A DNA stretch of 64,000 bases from a bacterium (GTDB lineage Bacteria; Armatimonadota; Abditibacteriia; Abditibacteriales; Abditibacteriaceae): positions 62,001 to 126,000 of the forward strand of contig SDZD01000010.1 of the NCBI GenBank assembly GCA_004172935.1. The letters run 5' to 3'. The position numbers and the translations under genes were made by a program. Under the pieces are notes generated by a model. The model was not told the origin of the DNA. It saw only the letters and a program-made list of their open reading frames with translations, and made no database searches. The stretch's first letter is position 1, and the number at the start of each line of letters is the position of its first letter. Shown in pieces: positions 1 to 9,138 of this stretch.

Positions 1-70
1 AACGCGCGGAGCCGAATTTGGAATCACGTCTTCAGTTTGTGAAAAGGGAGCGATTAGCTTCTGGGAAGGT

Positions 71-1108
71 TCACACTCGCACACGCGGTTTGGGCAGCGG
101 CACGAAGGCCAACGCAGTGGCAACAAATGCGATCACACAACCAAGAGTCACATCAACCAGGCGTTCGCCGAGCAGATGCTGGTTGAAGTTGCTTACAGAG
201 GCAAAATCGTAAAGAACCAGAATAAGCCACGCGAAGAGGGCGGTTTGCAACAAGTAGTTGCGCGTTGCGGCATAGGGCAGCGCATAGCTCAACACGACGA
301 TGATGGCGAACAACGCCCACACCGATTGGAACAGTGCAACAGTCACGGCTGCTGCCACGACACCTAACACAGTGCCTAAAACTCGCTGGATAATGCGCTC
401 GACGGAAGTCCATGCGGCGGGCTGCATCACTAACAAAGTAGTGGTGGTAATCCACATCGGATGGGTCAGACCACGCGACTGACCGATGACCAATGCCAGC
501 GTCGCAGCCAGAGCATACATAACGCAAAACCGTATGCGTTGGAAACGGGAGCGCTCTGCGACCTCATCAGCGGGGGGAATGACGGGGGCCGCTTCAGGGA
601 AAAATCGGTCGCCGATGAAGCGAGTCGCGACGCCTACAGCGGCGGCGAAGATAACCATGCCTGCTAAAGCCCATGTCGCGCCGGGGAGTCCGGCAGTAGA
701 AACCAACGCGATGGCACCCCAGCGCAGCGGCGAGGCGTAACCATGCGAGATGAGTTGCAGCCAGCCCGCACCGAAAACCAATGCCGTCAGCAACCCCCAG
801 AATAATGGAGAGTGAGCCCCCAGAAAGAAACCGAGAATACCGAAGCCGAGCATGGCGACCACGATTTCGAGGAGGCGCAGCAAGCGGATGGCGAGGGGGT
901 CGGTCGAATCGGAGAACGAGAAGAGGCTACCCGCGAGAGCGCCAATGAAGCCCAGTTCGGGCTGGCCCAATAGCAAACCACCCAATGTTGGAACGGCGGT
1001 ATCAAGGGCGAACTTGACACCATGCCAGACCTCTAGCTCGCTTTCGCGCCATACGAAGGTTTCGCGTAGACGATGGCGCATCCGACCACGACGCGAAAAA
1101 AGAATCAT
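71..1108 (-). CDS. FUSC family integral membrane protein
   Basis: Encodes a 345-residue polytopic membrane protein. Hydrophobic segments occupy most of residues 30-165 and 195-340, separated by a short charged loop (about 166-192). The second half carries the FUSC pattern: HPMWITTTTLL, then a conserved Arg/Gly run (ERIIQRVLGTVLG) and near the C-terminus GERLVDVTLG. Family members (FUSC, aromatic acid exporter/YccS-like) are thought to export small aromatic acids or toxic anions, but the substrate is not readable from the sequence. It stands alone, pointing away from the tRNA cluster. The start at 1108 has no obvious ribosome-binding site; Met10 is an alternative. Confidence 0.8.
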   Translation of the reverse strand: MILFSRRGRMRHRLRETFVWRESELEVWHGVKFALDTAVPTLGGLLLGQPELGFIGALAGSLFSFSDSTDPLAIRLLRLLEIVVAMLGFGILGFFLGAHSPLFWGLLTALVFGAGWLQLISHGYASPLRWGAIALVSTAGLPGATWALAGMVIFAAAVGVATRFIGDRFFPEAAPVIPPADEVAERSRFQRIRFCVMYALAATLALVIGQSRGLTHPMWITTTTLLVMQPAAWTSVERIIQRVLGTVLGVVAAAVTVALFQSVWALFAIIVVLSYALPYAATRNYLLQTALFAWLILVLYDFASVSNFNQHLLGERLVDVTLGCVIAFVATALAFVPLPKPRVRV

Positions 1109-1366
1109 TTGCCCGGTTAATTCGCAAGGCGCGCGCCGCGTGGGTGGGGAAAACAGCTCGATTTCTCATTTCCCATAATAGCACTCTTGACACCGAGCAT
1201 AGGAATATTTATGCTGTTGCTGTTCGTTTGGCGAACATCCTCACTGCGATGCAGAACTTCTTCCGATTCGATTTCGACGCACAGCGCGATTGCGCTTGTG
1301 ATTGCCGTCGCTCGTATCGAGGCATCGGTCGTCGAGGATAAAACGAACCATTCAGTGTGTTTTTCC
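1109..1366. other. Intergenic region with a possible orphan promoter
   Basis: Lies between the FUSC gene and the hairpin in front of the tRNA cluster. A perfect -35-like TTGACA sits at 1187-1192 on the plus strand with only weak -10 candidates (around 1206-1214). No convincing coding frame is present. The segment could hold the tRNA-operon promoter or a small RNA ended by the hairpin at 1367-1398. Confidence 0.35.
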
Positions 1367-1407
1367 AAGGCCCGTTGCTCGTAGGAGCAACGGGCCTTTT
1401 CTTTTTT
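1367..1407 (+). terminator. Rho-independent terminator before the tRNA cluster
   Basis: A 14-bp perfect stem (1367-1380 with 1385-1398) and a four-base loop are followed by a T-rich run. It ends immediately before tRNA-Cys. There is no protein gene upstream on this strand, so it either ends a small transcript or attenuates the tRNA operon. Confidence 0.75.
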
Positions 1408-1479
1408 GCTTCGGTGGTCGAGTGGGAAGACGCTGGATTGCAAATCCAGAAATCGCGGGTTCAAATCCCGCTCGAAGCT
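1408..1479 (+). tRNA. tRNA-Cys (GCA)
   Basis: A cloverleaf can be folded by eye: acceptor 1408-1414 with 1472-1478, anticodon stem 1433-1437 with 1445-1449, anticodon GCA at 1440-1442, T stem 1455-1459 with 1467-1471, and discriminator U at 1479 as expected for tRNA-Cys. First member of a three-tRNA cluster. Confidence 0.95.
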
Positions 1480-1505
1480 TTGTTGGTTTTCCAATTTTCA
1501 AATCA

Positions 1506-1577
1506 GGGAGCGTGGTCTAATGGTCATGACGGCGGTCTGTCGAACCGCAAACGGGAGTTCAATTCTCCTCGTTCCCG
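1506..1577 (+). tRNA. tRNA-Asp (GTC)
   Basis: The acceptor stem GGGAGCG (1506-1512) pairs with 1570-1576 and includes one G-U pair. The anticodon loop carries GTC, the T stem is 1553-1557 with 1565-1569, and the discriminator is G1577, the usual identity base for tRNA-Asp. Only 26 bases separate it from tRNA-Cys, so the two are probably co-transcribed. Confidence 0.95.
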
Positions 1578-1612
1578 CTTGAAGCGAAGGTTTCCCTCCT
1601 CGCTTTATTTTT

Positions 1613-1686
1613 AGGAGTGTGGCGCAGTTGGAAAGCGCGCAGCCTTGCGAAGGCTGAGGTCGCCCGTTCGAGTCGGGCCATTCCTA
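1613..1686 (+). tRNA. tRNA-Arg (GCG)
   Basis: A full 74-nt cloverleaf: acceptor AGGAGTG pairs with CATTCCT, the anticodon stem CAGCC/GGCTG encloses loop TTGCGAA (anticodon GCG, reading CGC), and the T arm GCCCG/CGGGC is perfect. Discriminator A1686. Bacteria usually read CGN with an ACG anticodon edited to ICG, so a genomically encoded G34 is uncommon. The cyanase start codon follows 66 bases later. Confidence 0.93.
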
Positions 1687-1752
1687 TTCCTGACGGATGT
1701 TTAACATTGGGGCAACGCCCCCGAAACGCGACGCGCCTAAAGTGGCAAGGGC

Positions 1753-2196
1753 ATGTCCGATATTCAACCTATCACCAAGCAGTTGCTAGCCGCGAAGCGC
1801 GCCAAGAAAATGACGTTCGCTGATCTCGAACCGATTCTTGGACTCGACGAGGTTATCATCGCCGCCATTTTCTACAGGCAAGCCACCCCCTCCATGGAGC
1901 AGGCTTGTACTCTACTCGAAACCCTGGATTTGCCGCTCGATTTGGCCGACGAGTTATCGACCTACCCGTCCAAGGGTCTGGGGCCAGTGGTGCCGACCGA
2001 TCCGTTGATCTACCGCTTTTACGAAATCATTCAGGTGTACGGCTACCCGCTCAAAGACGTAATTCAGGAGAAGTTCGGTGAGGGCATCATGAGCGCCATC
2101 GACTTCACCATGCACGTCGATAAGCAGGAAGACCCGAAAGGCGACCGCGTGTTGCTGACCTTGAATGGGAAGTTTTTGCCGTACAAAAAGTGGTAA
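1753..2196 (+). CDS. cynS: Cyanate hydratase (cyanase)
   Basis: Converts cyanate and bicarbonate to ammonia and carbon dioxide (EC 4.2.1.104), detoxifying cyanate and releasing nitrogen; cytoplasmic. The 147 residues compare with 156 in the E. coli enzyme. The N-terminal half is the helical lambda-repressor-like fold; the C-terminal half contains the signature [11 protein letters not shown] and [13 protein letters not shown]. The catalytic triad appears as Arg88, Glu91 and Ser114, with the same spacing (3 and 23) as Arg96/Glu99/Ser122 in E. coli. No cynT carbonic anhydrase or cynR regulator is adjacent. It sits directly behind the tRNA cluster and may share its transcript; a strong terminator follows. 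Confidence 0.96.
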   Translation: MSDIQPITKQLLAAKRAKKMTFADLEPILGLDEVIIAAIFYRQATPSMEQACTLLETLDLPLDLADELSTYPSKGLGPVVPTDPLIYRFYEIIQVYGYPLKDVIQEKFGEGIMSAIDFTMHVDKQEDPKGDRVLLTLNGKFLPYKKW

Positions 2197-2214
2197 TAGG
2201 GGGTTGGGCTAATT

Positions 2215-2250
2215 AACGAAACAGACGCGCTTCGGCGCGCCTGTTTCGTT
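2215..2250. terminator. Bidirectional terminator between cynS and the GH30 gene
   Basis: A long GC-rich inverted repeat with arms AACGAAACAG and CTGTTTCGTT around a cgcgc/gcgcg core lies between two convergent genes. Confidence 0.8.
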
Positions 2251-2254
2251 GGGT

Positions 2255-3784
2255 CTACAAATCGACGCCACTTAAAGTAAGCGAGTAGATGGTGTTCGCG
2301 GTTGCGGGCAGAGTGACTTTTTTGCCTTCAACTGCGATTTGGGATGTCTCGAAGCGCTTGGAACCATCGGTGTTGGTGGTTAGCAGCGTGGCCTGTGGCG
2401 ACAGATTTTTGAAGTTCGACAGGTCGAAGTCAATGCTTTGGGCGTTGCCGTAGTTAGTGGTGACGAAGGTGAGTTCACGCTTTTTGGCGTCGTAAGCAAC
2501 GATGGTGTTGCTATCCGTCGAGCCAAGGATAGTGGCACCTTGCGGGATGGAGCGGGTGAATTGGGCCAGCACATAATATTTGGTGTAGGCCCATTTGGGT
2601 GCTCCGGCATCGGGGCTTTCGGTGTCGCCGAAGACTCCGTTCACTGGCCCCCATGCCGAACCAGGTTCGAGCGGTTGCCAGTAGACCCAGGCTGTTGGGC
2701 GCAGAAAGTTGATGTCTTCGGTGATGGTTTGCGCCAGCTTCATTCCGCTGCCATCGTTATCGCCGTACTCATCGGCCCACAACTTTTTGTCGCCGACGCT
2801 CTGGCGTAGGCGTTCGCGGGCGCCGTTGTCGCGCATTGGTTCGAGGCCGCTGTAGGAGTGAACGTTGACTTTGTCGATGAGATCAACAGCTTTCTTGGTT
2901 TGGCCTTTGACCGTGACATCGCGGGTTTTGAAGAACTCATGAGTAGTGCGTGCCGACTGCATCGAGTTCTCATCGGAAGCGGTGAGGGGGATTTTCAGGC
3001 CGCGCTTGTCGAGTTCTTCGCGCAACAGGGCCAATACATCGGCCTGGTCTTCGCGCGAGATGTTGGCACCCTCCTGATTCTTGGGGTAGTTCCACCATCC
3101 GGCGCTGGGTTCGTTGAAGGGCTCGATGTAGTCCACTTTGACTTTCCAGTTCTTCTGAGCGTGTTCGGCGACATTGGCCAGATACAAGGCAAAGTCGGCT
3201 TTGTTCCAAGACTGAATGCGGCCTCCCGCCGACGATTTGGAATCCATCATCCACCACATCGGGGCGTTGGAAAAGAACTCGACGTGGTTAACGCCGCGCT
3301 TGACGGCGGCTTGCATCATCGAACGCTGTCCGGCATCACGCGACCAATCCCAACTGGCCGAAGTTGGGTCTTTGCTGGCCCAGTTAATCCAGTAGCCGTC
3401 TATGTCGCGGTGCCACGGCAGAATGTCGGGCACTTTCTCGACGGCGTCCTCGTAGGTCTCCTTGCGCCCTCCCCCACCGACGTTATATCGGATGATGTTG
3501 AAGTTCAGCCCCGGCAACTGCTGGTCGAGAAAGGGCACGGCTTTAGTGGAGAAGAATAGGTCGGCGTACAACGACTCGTGATTTTTGGCGCCGACTGCGT
3601 GCGCCCACCACGCGAACGAACAGCCCCACCCTTCCCACTGCCCGCGTTTATCTTGCGGGTCGGCTTTAACGGTGTAATCGGCGTGAGCCACTTCGGAACA
3701 TCCAGTCATAAGGGTAAGACCTGCCAAACAAAGGTACAGTAACGAACTATGACGCGCTTTGCGGAGGTTAGATAGGTTTTGCAT
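2255..3784 (-). CDS. GH30-family glycoside hydrolase lipoprotein
   Basis: A secreted glycan hydrolase, resembling endo-beta-1,6-galactanase-like members of family GH30. The N-terminus has a lipoprotein signal (LCLAGLTLMTGC). The catalytic (beta/alpha)8 domain shows the acid/base glutamate in IEPFNEP (Glu225) and the nucleophile in LWADEYGD (Glu339), numbered from the ATG at 3784; a beta-rich C-terminal part follows, as usual in GH30. An upstream GTG at 3811 is possible but would lengthen the n-region of the signal peptide. A LacI-type regulator lies upstream on the same strand, suggesting sugar-responsive control. The exact substrate cannot be read from sequence. Confidence 0.85.
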   Translation of the reverse strand: MQNLSNLRKARHSSLLYLCLAGLTLMTGCSEVAHADYTVKADPQDKRGQWEGWGCSFAWWAHAVGAKNHESLYADLFFSTKAVPFLDQQLPGLNFNIIRYNVGGGGRKETYEDAVEKVPDILPWHRDIDGYWINWASKDPTSASWDWSRDAGQRSMMQAAVKRGVNHVEFFSNAPMWWMMDSKSSAGGRIQSWNKADFALYLANVAEHAQKNWKVKVDYIEPFNEPSAGWWNYPKNQEGANISREDQADVLALLREELDKRGLKIPLTASDENSMQSARTTHEFFKTRDVTVKGQTKKAVDLIDKVNVHSYSGLEPMRDNGARERLRQSVGDKKLWADEYGDNDGSGMKLAQTITEDINFLRPTAWVYWQPLEPGSAWGPVNGVFGDTESPDAGAPKWAYTKYYVLAQFTRSIPQGATILGSTDSNTIVAYDAKKRELTFVTTNYGNAQSIDFDLSNFKNLSPQATLLTTNTDGSKRFETSQIAVEGKKVTLPATANTIYSLTLSGVDL

Positions 3785-3903
3785 TTCGGATGAGCGTATT
3801 TCCTTGGACACATCATTGGAATACCAGTTGCTTTACAACAAAATATCTTCCTCAAACATCCACAGGAAATTTTTATTGTCACAGACTCGGAGAGTTCCCG
3901 TTT

Positions 3904-4926
3904 CTACAGGCGAACAGGCTGAGTGGACTGGCGAATAATTAATTGGGGTTGGAGCAGAATGTCCTGTTGGGGCAATTGTGGATTTTTAATGCGGTTTTCC
4001 AAGAAATCCCATGCGGTGGAACACATCTGACTCATGGGGAGCGCGATAGTTGTAATCGGGCAAACCTGATATTCGGTGTCTTCGATACCATCGCATCCCA
4101 CCAGCATAATGTCGTCGGGAACGCGAATCCCCAAATCGCACAGGCCACGATAGCATCCGAGCGCAACTTCATCGTTGATACAAAACAGCGCATCTGGCAG
4201 TGGTTTAGCGAGGGCACGTTGCTCGTTTACGAAAGCCTTAATGCCCTCGCGAGACTCATGGCGGGTCAACTGTGAGACGAGCAGCATTTCGGAGGGTAAT
4301 GCCGCCTCGCCCAGAACTGACAAATAAGCCATCGAGCGCGGGTCTTGCCCATCAGAATTGCCAGTGACATGAAGTACGCGGCGGCATCCCTGCGCCAACA
4401 GGTGCTGCATGGCCGCAACGCTGGGCGTATAGAGATCGAAACCGACATGGTCGCGGTCTTGCGGATAGTACATGCCGATTCCGACCAGTGGCGTATTTTT
4501 TAACTGGAGCAAGTTGGCAAAATACTGGCTCGATTGGTTGACATCGCAAGCGATGATGCCATCACAATGGGCGGTAATGGGCTTGATTCCTCCCGATGGT
4601 CGCACGTTATGTTGGGGCGTGTTGACGATGAGGTCGTAATCGCGCTCGGAAGCCTGAACGTAGATTTCGTAGGTGATGCGCGAATAGTAGTAGGAAAATG
4701 TATCGACCGTGCAGTAGGCAACCATGTTGGCCCGGCCAGTCGCCAGAGAGCGGCCCGCGAGGTTGGGCTGATAGTCGAGGGCGCGCGCCACTTCGCGAAT
4801 GCGCTGGCGCGTTTCTTCCGAGACCTTGGTTGTTTTATCAAGGTGAAGCGCCCGCGATACAGTGGCGGTTGAAAGTCCGACTTCACGGGCCACATCTTCG
4901 ATGGTTGTTTTAGAACTACGCCTCAT
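3904..4926 (-). CDS. LacI family transcriptional regulator
   Basis: A 340-residue repressor-type protein: an N-terminal helix-turn-helix (TTIEDVAREVGLSTATVSRAL, residues about 7-27), a hinge helix with the minor-groove-binding part around LAGRSLATGRAN, and a periplasmic-binding-protein-like sensor domain for the rest. It lies between a GH30 hydrolase (downstream, same strand, 119 bases away) and a prepilin gene whose promoter region has two LacI-type operators at 5856-5897. These are its likely targets. The ligand, probably a mono- or oligosaccharide, is unknown. Confidence 0.92.
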   Translation of the reverse strand: MRRSSKTTIEDVAREVGLSTATVSRALHLDKTTKVSEETRQRIREVARALDYQPNLAGRSLATGRANMVAYCTVDTFSYYYSRITYEIYVQASERDYDLIVNTPQHNVRPSGGIKPITAHCDGIIACDVNQSSQYFANLLQLKNTPLVGIGMYYPQDRDHVGFDLYTPSVAAMQHLLAQGCRRVLHVTGNSDGQDPRSMAYLSVLGEAALPSEMLLVSQLTRHESREGIKAFVNEQRALAKPLPDALFCINDEVALGCYRGLCDLGIRVPDDIMLVGCDGIEDTEYQVCPITTIALPMSQMCSTAWDFLENRIKNPQLPQQDILLQPQLIIRQSTQPVRL

Positions 4927-4990
4927 TGGATGAGGAGACAGTATCTGTTTTCGTCATATTGAATTGAAAGTGTTATCTGACACAGCCAGA

Positions 4991-5027
4991 GCGAATCGAA
5001 CACTGAGCGGCTCAGTATTCGATTCGC
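4991..5027 (-). terminator. Hairpin downstream of the prepilin gene
   Basis: A 17-bp inverted repeat (4991-5007 with 5011-5027). The single non-Watson-Crick position (5001/5017) becomes a G-U pair only when read as minus-strand RNA, so the structure belongs to the minus-strand transcript that leaves the prepilin gene. It is not followed by a strong U tract. Confidence 0.55.
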
Positions 5028-5055
5028 CCAACCACAGTTACACGCAAATAGCGTT

Positions 5056-5832
5056 TTAGTTGAGCGCTTGTTGTGCCTGTCCAAGCACTGCCAAAAATGC
5101 GGCAGAAGCAGGGCCGGGGTTGGCATCGCCGTTGTTAGTCGTGTTATCGACATTCCACATATTGAGCGGCGTACCTGTAGCAAGGGGCTTCATCGCTTTG
5201 ACATGGCCATCGGCAAACAGGAAGTTAGTGGTGCCCAGATGGTTTTGGAAAGCGAAGCTATCGGGGTAGCCGACATTGGTGAAATCGTTTTGGGTGCGGC
5301 TGGGTGTCTCTCCGACAAGGATGAGTTGAGCGACCGAAGCGATGCGCGCCTGAGAAATGCTCTCGCCTCGATTCAGCGGACGGAAGCCTCCTGTGTTGAT
5401 CTGGTTCGCGGCGTTGTAGTCGGAGCCATTGCACAAATAGGAGACAGGAACAGTGTTGTTCGAGTTGTTGACGAAAGCGTTCGATGTGTTGGACGGGCAC
5501 TTGAACAACTGAATGCTTTTGACATAAGGCTGAATCAACAAATGCCACGACGGATAGCCATAGTTGACGCCGCCGATATTGACCGGGCCTGTGTATCCGG
5601 TGTAAAGCTCGCCCGAAGGCAAGCGCTCATCATAATCTTGGCTGTATTGCAAGATTCCAAGTCCGATTTGCTTGAGGTTGGACTGGCAAGAAGCGCGACG
5701 AGCGTTTTCGCGGGCACGGGCAAAAACCGGAAATAGAATCGCTGCCAAAATCGCGATGATAGCGATAACTACCAGCAATTCTATCAAGGTAAAAGCAAGT
5801 TTCGTTTTACGAAAAGAGAGCACTTTATTCAT
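5056..5832 (-). CDS. DUF1559 prepilin-type protein (pseudopilin)
   Basis: A 258-residue protein with a class III signal: positively charged leader, cleavage after Ala13, Phe14 at +1, Glu18 at +5, then a hydrophobic helix. Directly after it comes the [20 protein letters not shown] stretch that is very common in Armatimonadota/Abditibacteriota and in Planctomycetes homologues. Near the C-terminus it has the H-X9-DG signature ([12 protein letters not shown]) that defines DUF1559. Such proteins occur in dozens per genome and are probably processed by the prepilin peptidase and displayed at the envelope; the specific role is unknown. Ala at -1 instead of Gly is slightly unusual. Two LacI-like operators lie 24-65 bases upstream of the start. 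Confidence 0.9.
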   Translation of the reverse strand: MNKVLSFRKTKLAFTLIELLVVIAIIAILAAILFPVFARARENARRASCQSNLKQIGLGILQYSQDYDERLPSGELYTGYTGPVNIGGVNYGYPSWHLLIQPYVKSIQLFKCPSNTSNAFVNNSNNTVPVSYLCNGSDYNAANQINTGGFRPLNRGESISQARIASVAQLILVGETPSRTQNDFTNVGYPDSFAFQNHLGTTNFLFADGHVKAMKPLATGTPLNMWNVDNTTNNGDANPGPASAAFLAVLGQAQQALN

Positions 5833-6212
5833 GGAATTTCTCGATTAGCGAAGCAGGTTAAGCGTTTGCCCTTCAGAGCAAGGTTAAGCGCTTACCCAAT
5901 ATTGGATAGCTTAAAGATACCCTTCTTGAGTTCTCTCTAAACAGCTCTATTGATAATAAATTTTTATTTATGAGTTCATCTCTGTAATTTGCGCTCTTAG
6001 CGTAGCGTCCTCCCAATATGTGCTAATAGTGTGATGCTTCATGGTGTGGGAATGGGGTGCGCAATGATGGGTCAACGTGTTACAAAATTATGTCGCCAAT
6101 TTTACTGATATAGATTGGCTTGCTCCAATCTATTGAGGGTGTTTATTCGCAAAATCGTTTGCCCCTACCCCCTAATTAGCCGTAAATTGAAATGTAGAGT
6201 TTGCATTTCATC
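5833..6212. other. Divergent intergenic region between the prepilin gene and acnA
   Basis: About 380 bases, AT-rich toward the acnA side. It contains the operator pair at 5856-5897 and presumably two divergent promoters. No tRNA, coding frame or repeat element is evident in it. Confidence 0.6.
5856..5897. promoter_or_regulatory. Pair of LacI-type operators
   Basis: Two near-identical 16-mers, GGTTAAGCGTTTGCCC (5856-5871) and GGTTAAGCGCTTACCC (5882-5897), start 26 bases apart. The second is almost a perfect palindrome with a central CpG, the form bound by LacI-family proteins. They lie between the prepilin start codon and its upstream region, and a LacI regulator gene is about 1 kb away. Confidence 0.6.
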
Positions 6213-9077
6213 ATGCCACATAACCTGTTCGATTCACTTCAAACATTCCCGACTGGGGACGGCCAAACCGGCCAGTTCTACTCAGTGCCCGCCCTTGAAA
6301 AGCATGGTTTTAACATTTCGCGGTTGCCGGTTTCGATTCGTATCGTTCTCGAATCGGTGCTTCGCAACTATGACGACCTGAAAATTTCCGAGCAGGACGT
6401 GCGCAACTTGGCTTCGTGGCAACCCAATGCGACGCGCACCGAAGAGATTCCTTTCGTTGTAGCGCGTATCGTATTGCAGGACTTTACGGGCGTTCCCCTA
6501 CTCGTCGACCTCGCCGCGATGCGTAGCGCCGCTGCACGCGCGGGTAAAGACCCCGCCATTATCGAACCACTTGTGCCCGTTGACCTCGTGGTCGACCACT
6601 CGGTACAGGTCGATTTCGCCAACCTGCCCAATGCGCTACAAATGAACATGGACATGGAGTTCAAGCGCAATGCCTCGCGTTATCAGTTCCTGAAATGGGG
6701 CATGGGCGCGTTCGAGACCTTCTCCGTTGTTCCTCCCGGCATCGGTATCATCCACCAGGTCAACCTCGAATATCTGGCGAAGTTGACGCTCGAAAAAGAC
6801 GGCGTCTTCTATCCCGACACTCTGGTTGGGACCGACTCGCACACCACCATGATCAACGGTCTGGGCGTTGTTGGCTGGGGTGTTGGCGGTATCGAGGCCG
6901 AAGCCGGTATGCTCGGTCAGCCCGTTTACTTCCTGACTCCCGACGTTGTCGGCGTGCATTTGAGCGGTTCGCTCAAAGAAGGCGTTACCGCGACCGACCT
7001 TGTTTTGCGCATCACCGAGATGCTGCGCGCCGCCAAAGTCGTTGGTAAGTTCGTCGAATTTTACGGAGAGGGCGCCGAGTCGTTGACGTTGCCTGACCGT
7101 GCCACCATCGCCAACATGGCGCCCGAATACGGCGCGACGATGGGCTTCTTCCCAGTGGACGAAGAAACGCTCAACTACATGAGCCAGACCGCCCGCGATC
7201 CCGAACTCATCGACACGGTTCGCAACTACTATAAAGCGCAGGGCTTGTTCGGCATCCCCAAGAAGGGCGAAGTTGACTACTCACAGGCGCTCGAACTCGA
7301 TTTGGCAGACGTTGTGCCCGCTGTTGCTGGCCCCAAGCGTCCACAAGACCGCATCAACTTGCCCGAACTGAAGGACACCTTCCTCGACCTGTTCCAGAAG
7401 CCCATCGCGCAGAGCGGCTACGCCAAATCGCTCGAACAGATCAACGACCGCTTCCCGTTGCAAATCGGGCCTGAGGACGATTTTGTGGTGTCGGGTGGCG
7501 GCAATCAGGACATGGCGACCGTGCCTGTTCCGACCGACGCATCGGGTCAGGATACGGCTACAGACACATCCGTTGTGACGGAAGTCGAAATGATGTCGAA
7601 TCGTCCGACGCCCGACCGCATTGATTCGGCTTCGGTGGCTGCCATCCCGCAGACATCCGATCTGGGCCACGGCGACGTGGTTATCGCGGCCATCACCAGC
7701 TGCACCAACACCAGCAACCCCAGCGTCATGCTGGCAGCGGGCTTGTTGGCTCAGAAAGCCGTCGAGAAGGGCCTGACAGTGAAGCCCACAGTCAAGACCT
7801 CACTAGCTCCCGGTTCGCGCGTTGTGACCGATTACCTGAACAAAACCGGATTGCAGACCTACCTCGACAAGCTCGGCTTCTACACGGTGGGTTATGGCTG
7901 CACGACCTGTATCGGTAACTCCGGGCCGCTCGATTCGCACATCGAGAAAGCCGTCGTTGATAACGACCTCGTTGTGGCTTCGGTACTGTCCGGCAACCGC
8001 AACTTTGAGGCGCGCGTTCACCAGGCAGTTAAAGCCAACTTCCTGATGAGTCCTCCGCTGGTTGTCGCCTTCGCTTTGGCGGGTAACGTCGATTGGAACC
8101 CATACGAAGACGCCATCGGTCAGGACCAAGACGGCAACGACGTTATGCTCGCCGACATCTGGCCTTCAGGTGCCGAAGTTGCCGACGCATTGGGCAGCGC
8201 ATTCGACGACGATTCCTACACCCGCTCCTACGCCGGGTTCGACACAATGAACCCGATGTGGAACGCGGTTGAGGCTCCCACAGGAGCGCTTTATCAGTGG
8301 GACGAGTCCTCGACCTACATCCAGGAGCCACCGTTCTTCGAGAAGTTCTCGCCAAATGCGGGCACCTCATCGGACATCAAAAAGGCGCGTCCTCTGGGCA
8401 TCTTCGGCGATTCAGTAACGACCGACCACATCTCGCCCGCTGGCGCGATTAAGCCCTCGTCGCCCGCAGGAAAATACTTGCAGACACACGGCGTCGAGAT
8501 TCAAGACTTCAACTCGTATGGTTCGCGTCGCGGCAACGACCGCATCATGACGCGCGGCACCTTCGCCAACGTTCGCATCAAGAACCTGATGGTTCCCGGC
8601 GTCGAAGGCGGCGTGACCAAGTACCAGCCCGAAGGCGAAGTTATGAGCATCTTCGATGCGAGCATGCAGTACCAAGCCGCTGGTATCCCGTTGGTCATCA
8701 TCGCGGGTCAGGAGTACGGCACCGGTTCATCGCGCGACTGGGCAGCGAAAGGCACCCGTCTTCTGGGAGTCAAAGCGGTTGTCGCGCAGAGCTTCGAGCG
8801 CATCCACCGTTCCAACCTCGTTGGCATGGGTGTGTTGCCACTCCAGTTCAAAGAGGGCGTCAATGCGGCATCGCTTGGACTCGACGGCACCGAAACCTTC
8901 GACATCACGGGCCTGACCCAACTCAAGCCACAAAGCGATGTCACGCTGGTCATTCACCGCACCAACGGCGAAAGCGTCGAAGTGGTCGTCACACTTCGCA
9001 TCGACACACCAATTGAAGTCGAATACTTCCTGCACGGCGGCATCTTGCCTTACGTGTTGCGTCAGTTGATGGCGTAA
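6213..9077 (+). CDS. acnA: Aconitate hydratase (AcnA type)
   Basis: Interconverts citrate and isocitrate in the TCA cycle (EC 4.2.1.3); cytoplasmic [4Fe-4S] enzyme. Cluster ligands are visible as Cys497 ([11 protein letters not shown]), Cys563 and Cys566 ([12 protein letters not shown]), with the same 66/3 spacing as E. coli AcnA. The C-terminal swivel domain contains [13 protein letters not shown]. At 954 residues it is longer than the usual ~890: an extra acidic, Thr/Ser-rich stretch of about 60 residues (roughly 400-475) sits just before the first ligand cysteine, between PKRPQDR and VVIAAITSC. The ATG at 6213 is preferred to an in-frame TTG at 6201, although neither has a good ribosome-binding site. 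A terminator follows. Confidence 0.96.
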   Translation: MPHNLFDSLQTFPTGDGQTGQFYSVPALEKHGFNISRLPVSIRIVLESVLRNYDDLKISEQDVRNLASWQPNATRTEEIPFVVARIVLQDFTGVPLLVDLAAMRSAAARAGKDPAIIEPLVPVDLVVDHSVQVDFANLPNALQMNMDMEFKRNASRYQFLKWGMGAFETFSVVPPGIGIIHQVNLEYLAKLTLEKDGVFYPDTLVGTDSHTTMINGLGVVGWGVGGIEAEAGMLGQPVYFLTPDVVGVHLSGSLKEGVTATDLVLRITEMLRAAKVVGKFVEFYGEGAESLTLPDRATIANMAPEYGATMGFFPVDEETLNYMSQTARDPELIDTVRNYYKAQGLFGIPKKGEVDYSQALELDLADVVPAVAGPKRPQDRINLPELKDTFLDLFQKPIAQSGYAKSLEQINDRFPLQIGPEDDFVVSGGGNQDMATVPVPTDASGQDTATDTSVVTEVEMMSNRPTPDRIDSASVAAIPQTSDLGHGDVVIAAITSCTNTSNPSVMLAAGLLAQKAVEKGLTVKPTVKTSLAPGSRVVTDYLNKTGLQTYLDKLGFYTVGYGCTTCIGNSGPLDSHIEKAVVDNDLVVASVLSGNRNFEARVHQAVKANFLMSPPLVVAFALAGNVDWNPYEDAIGQDQDGNDVMLADIWPSGAEVADALGSAFDDDSYTRSYAGFDTMNPMWNAVEAPTGALYQWDESSTYIQEPPFFEKFSPNAGTSSDIKKARPLGIFGDSVTTDHISPAGAIKPSSPAGKYLQTHGVEIQDFNSYGSRRGNDRIMTRGTFANVRIKNLMVPGVEGGVTKYQPEGEVMSIFDASMQYQAAGIPLVIIAGQEYGTGSSRDWAAKGTRLLGVKAVVAQSFERIHRSNLVGMGVLPLQFKEGVNAASLGLDGTETFDITGLTQLKPQSDVTLVIHRTNGESVEVVVTLRIDTPIEVEYFLHGGILPYVLRQLMA

Positions 9078-9090
9078 TTGCTTACTTAAG

Positions 9091-9120
9091 ACGCCGGAGG
9101 TTAAAAACCTCCGGCGTTTG
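9091..9120 (+). terminator. Terminator of acnA
   Basis: A 12-bp perfect stem (9091-9102 with 9106-9117) with a three-base loop, 13 bases after the acnA stop codon, followed by a short T-rich stretch. Confidence 0.8.
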
Positions 9121-9138
9121 TCGTTTGTGGAATCCCCT

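Noticed and set aside
2858..3559. A 233-codon plus-strand frame across the GH30 gene
   Set aside because: Shadow of the GH30 coding sequence; no ribosome-binding site or family match.
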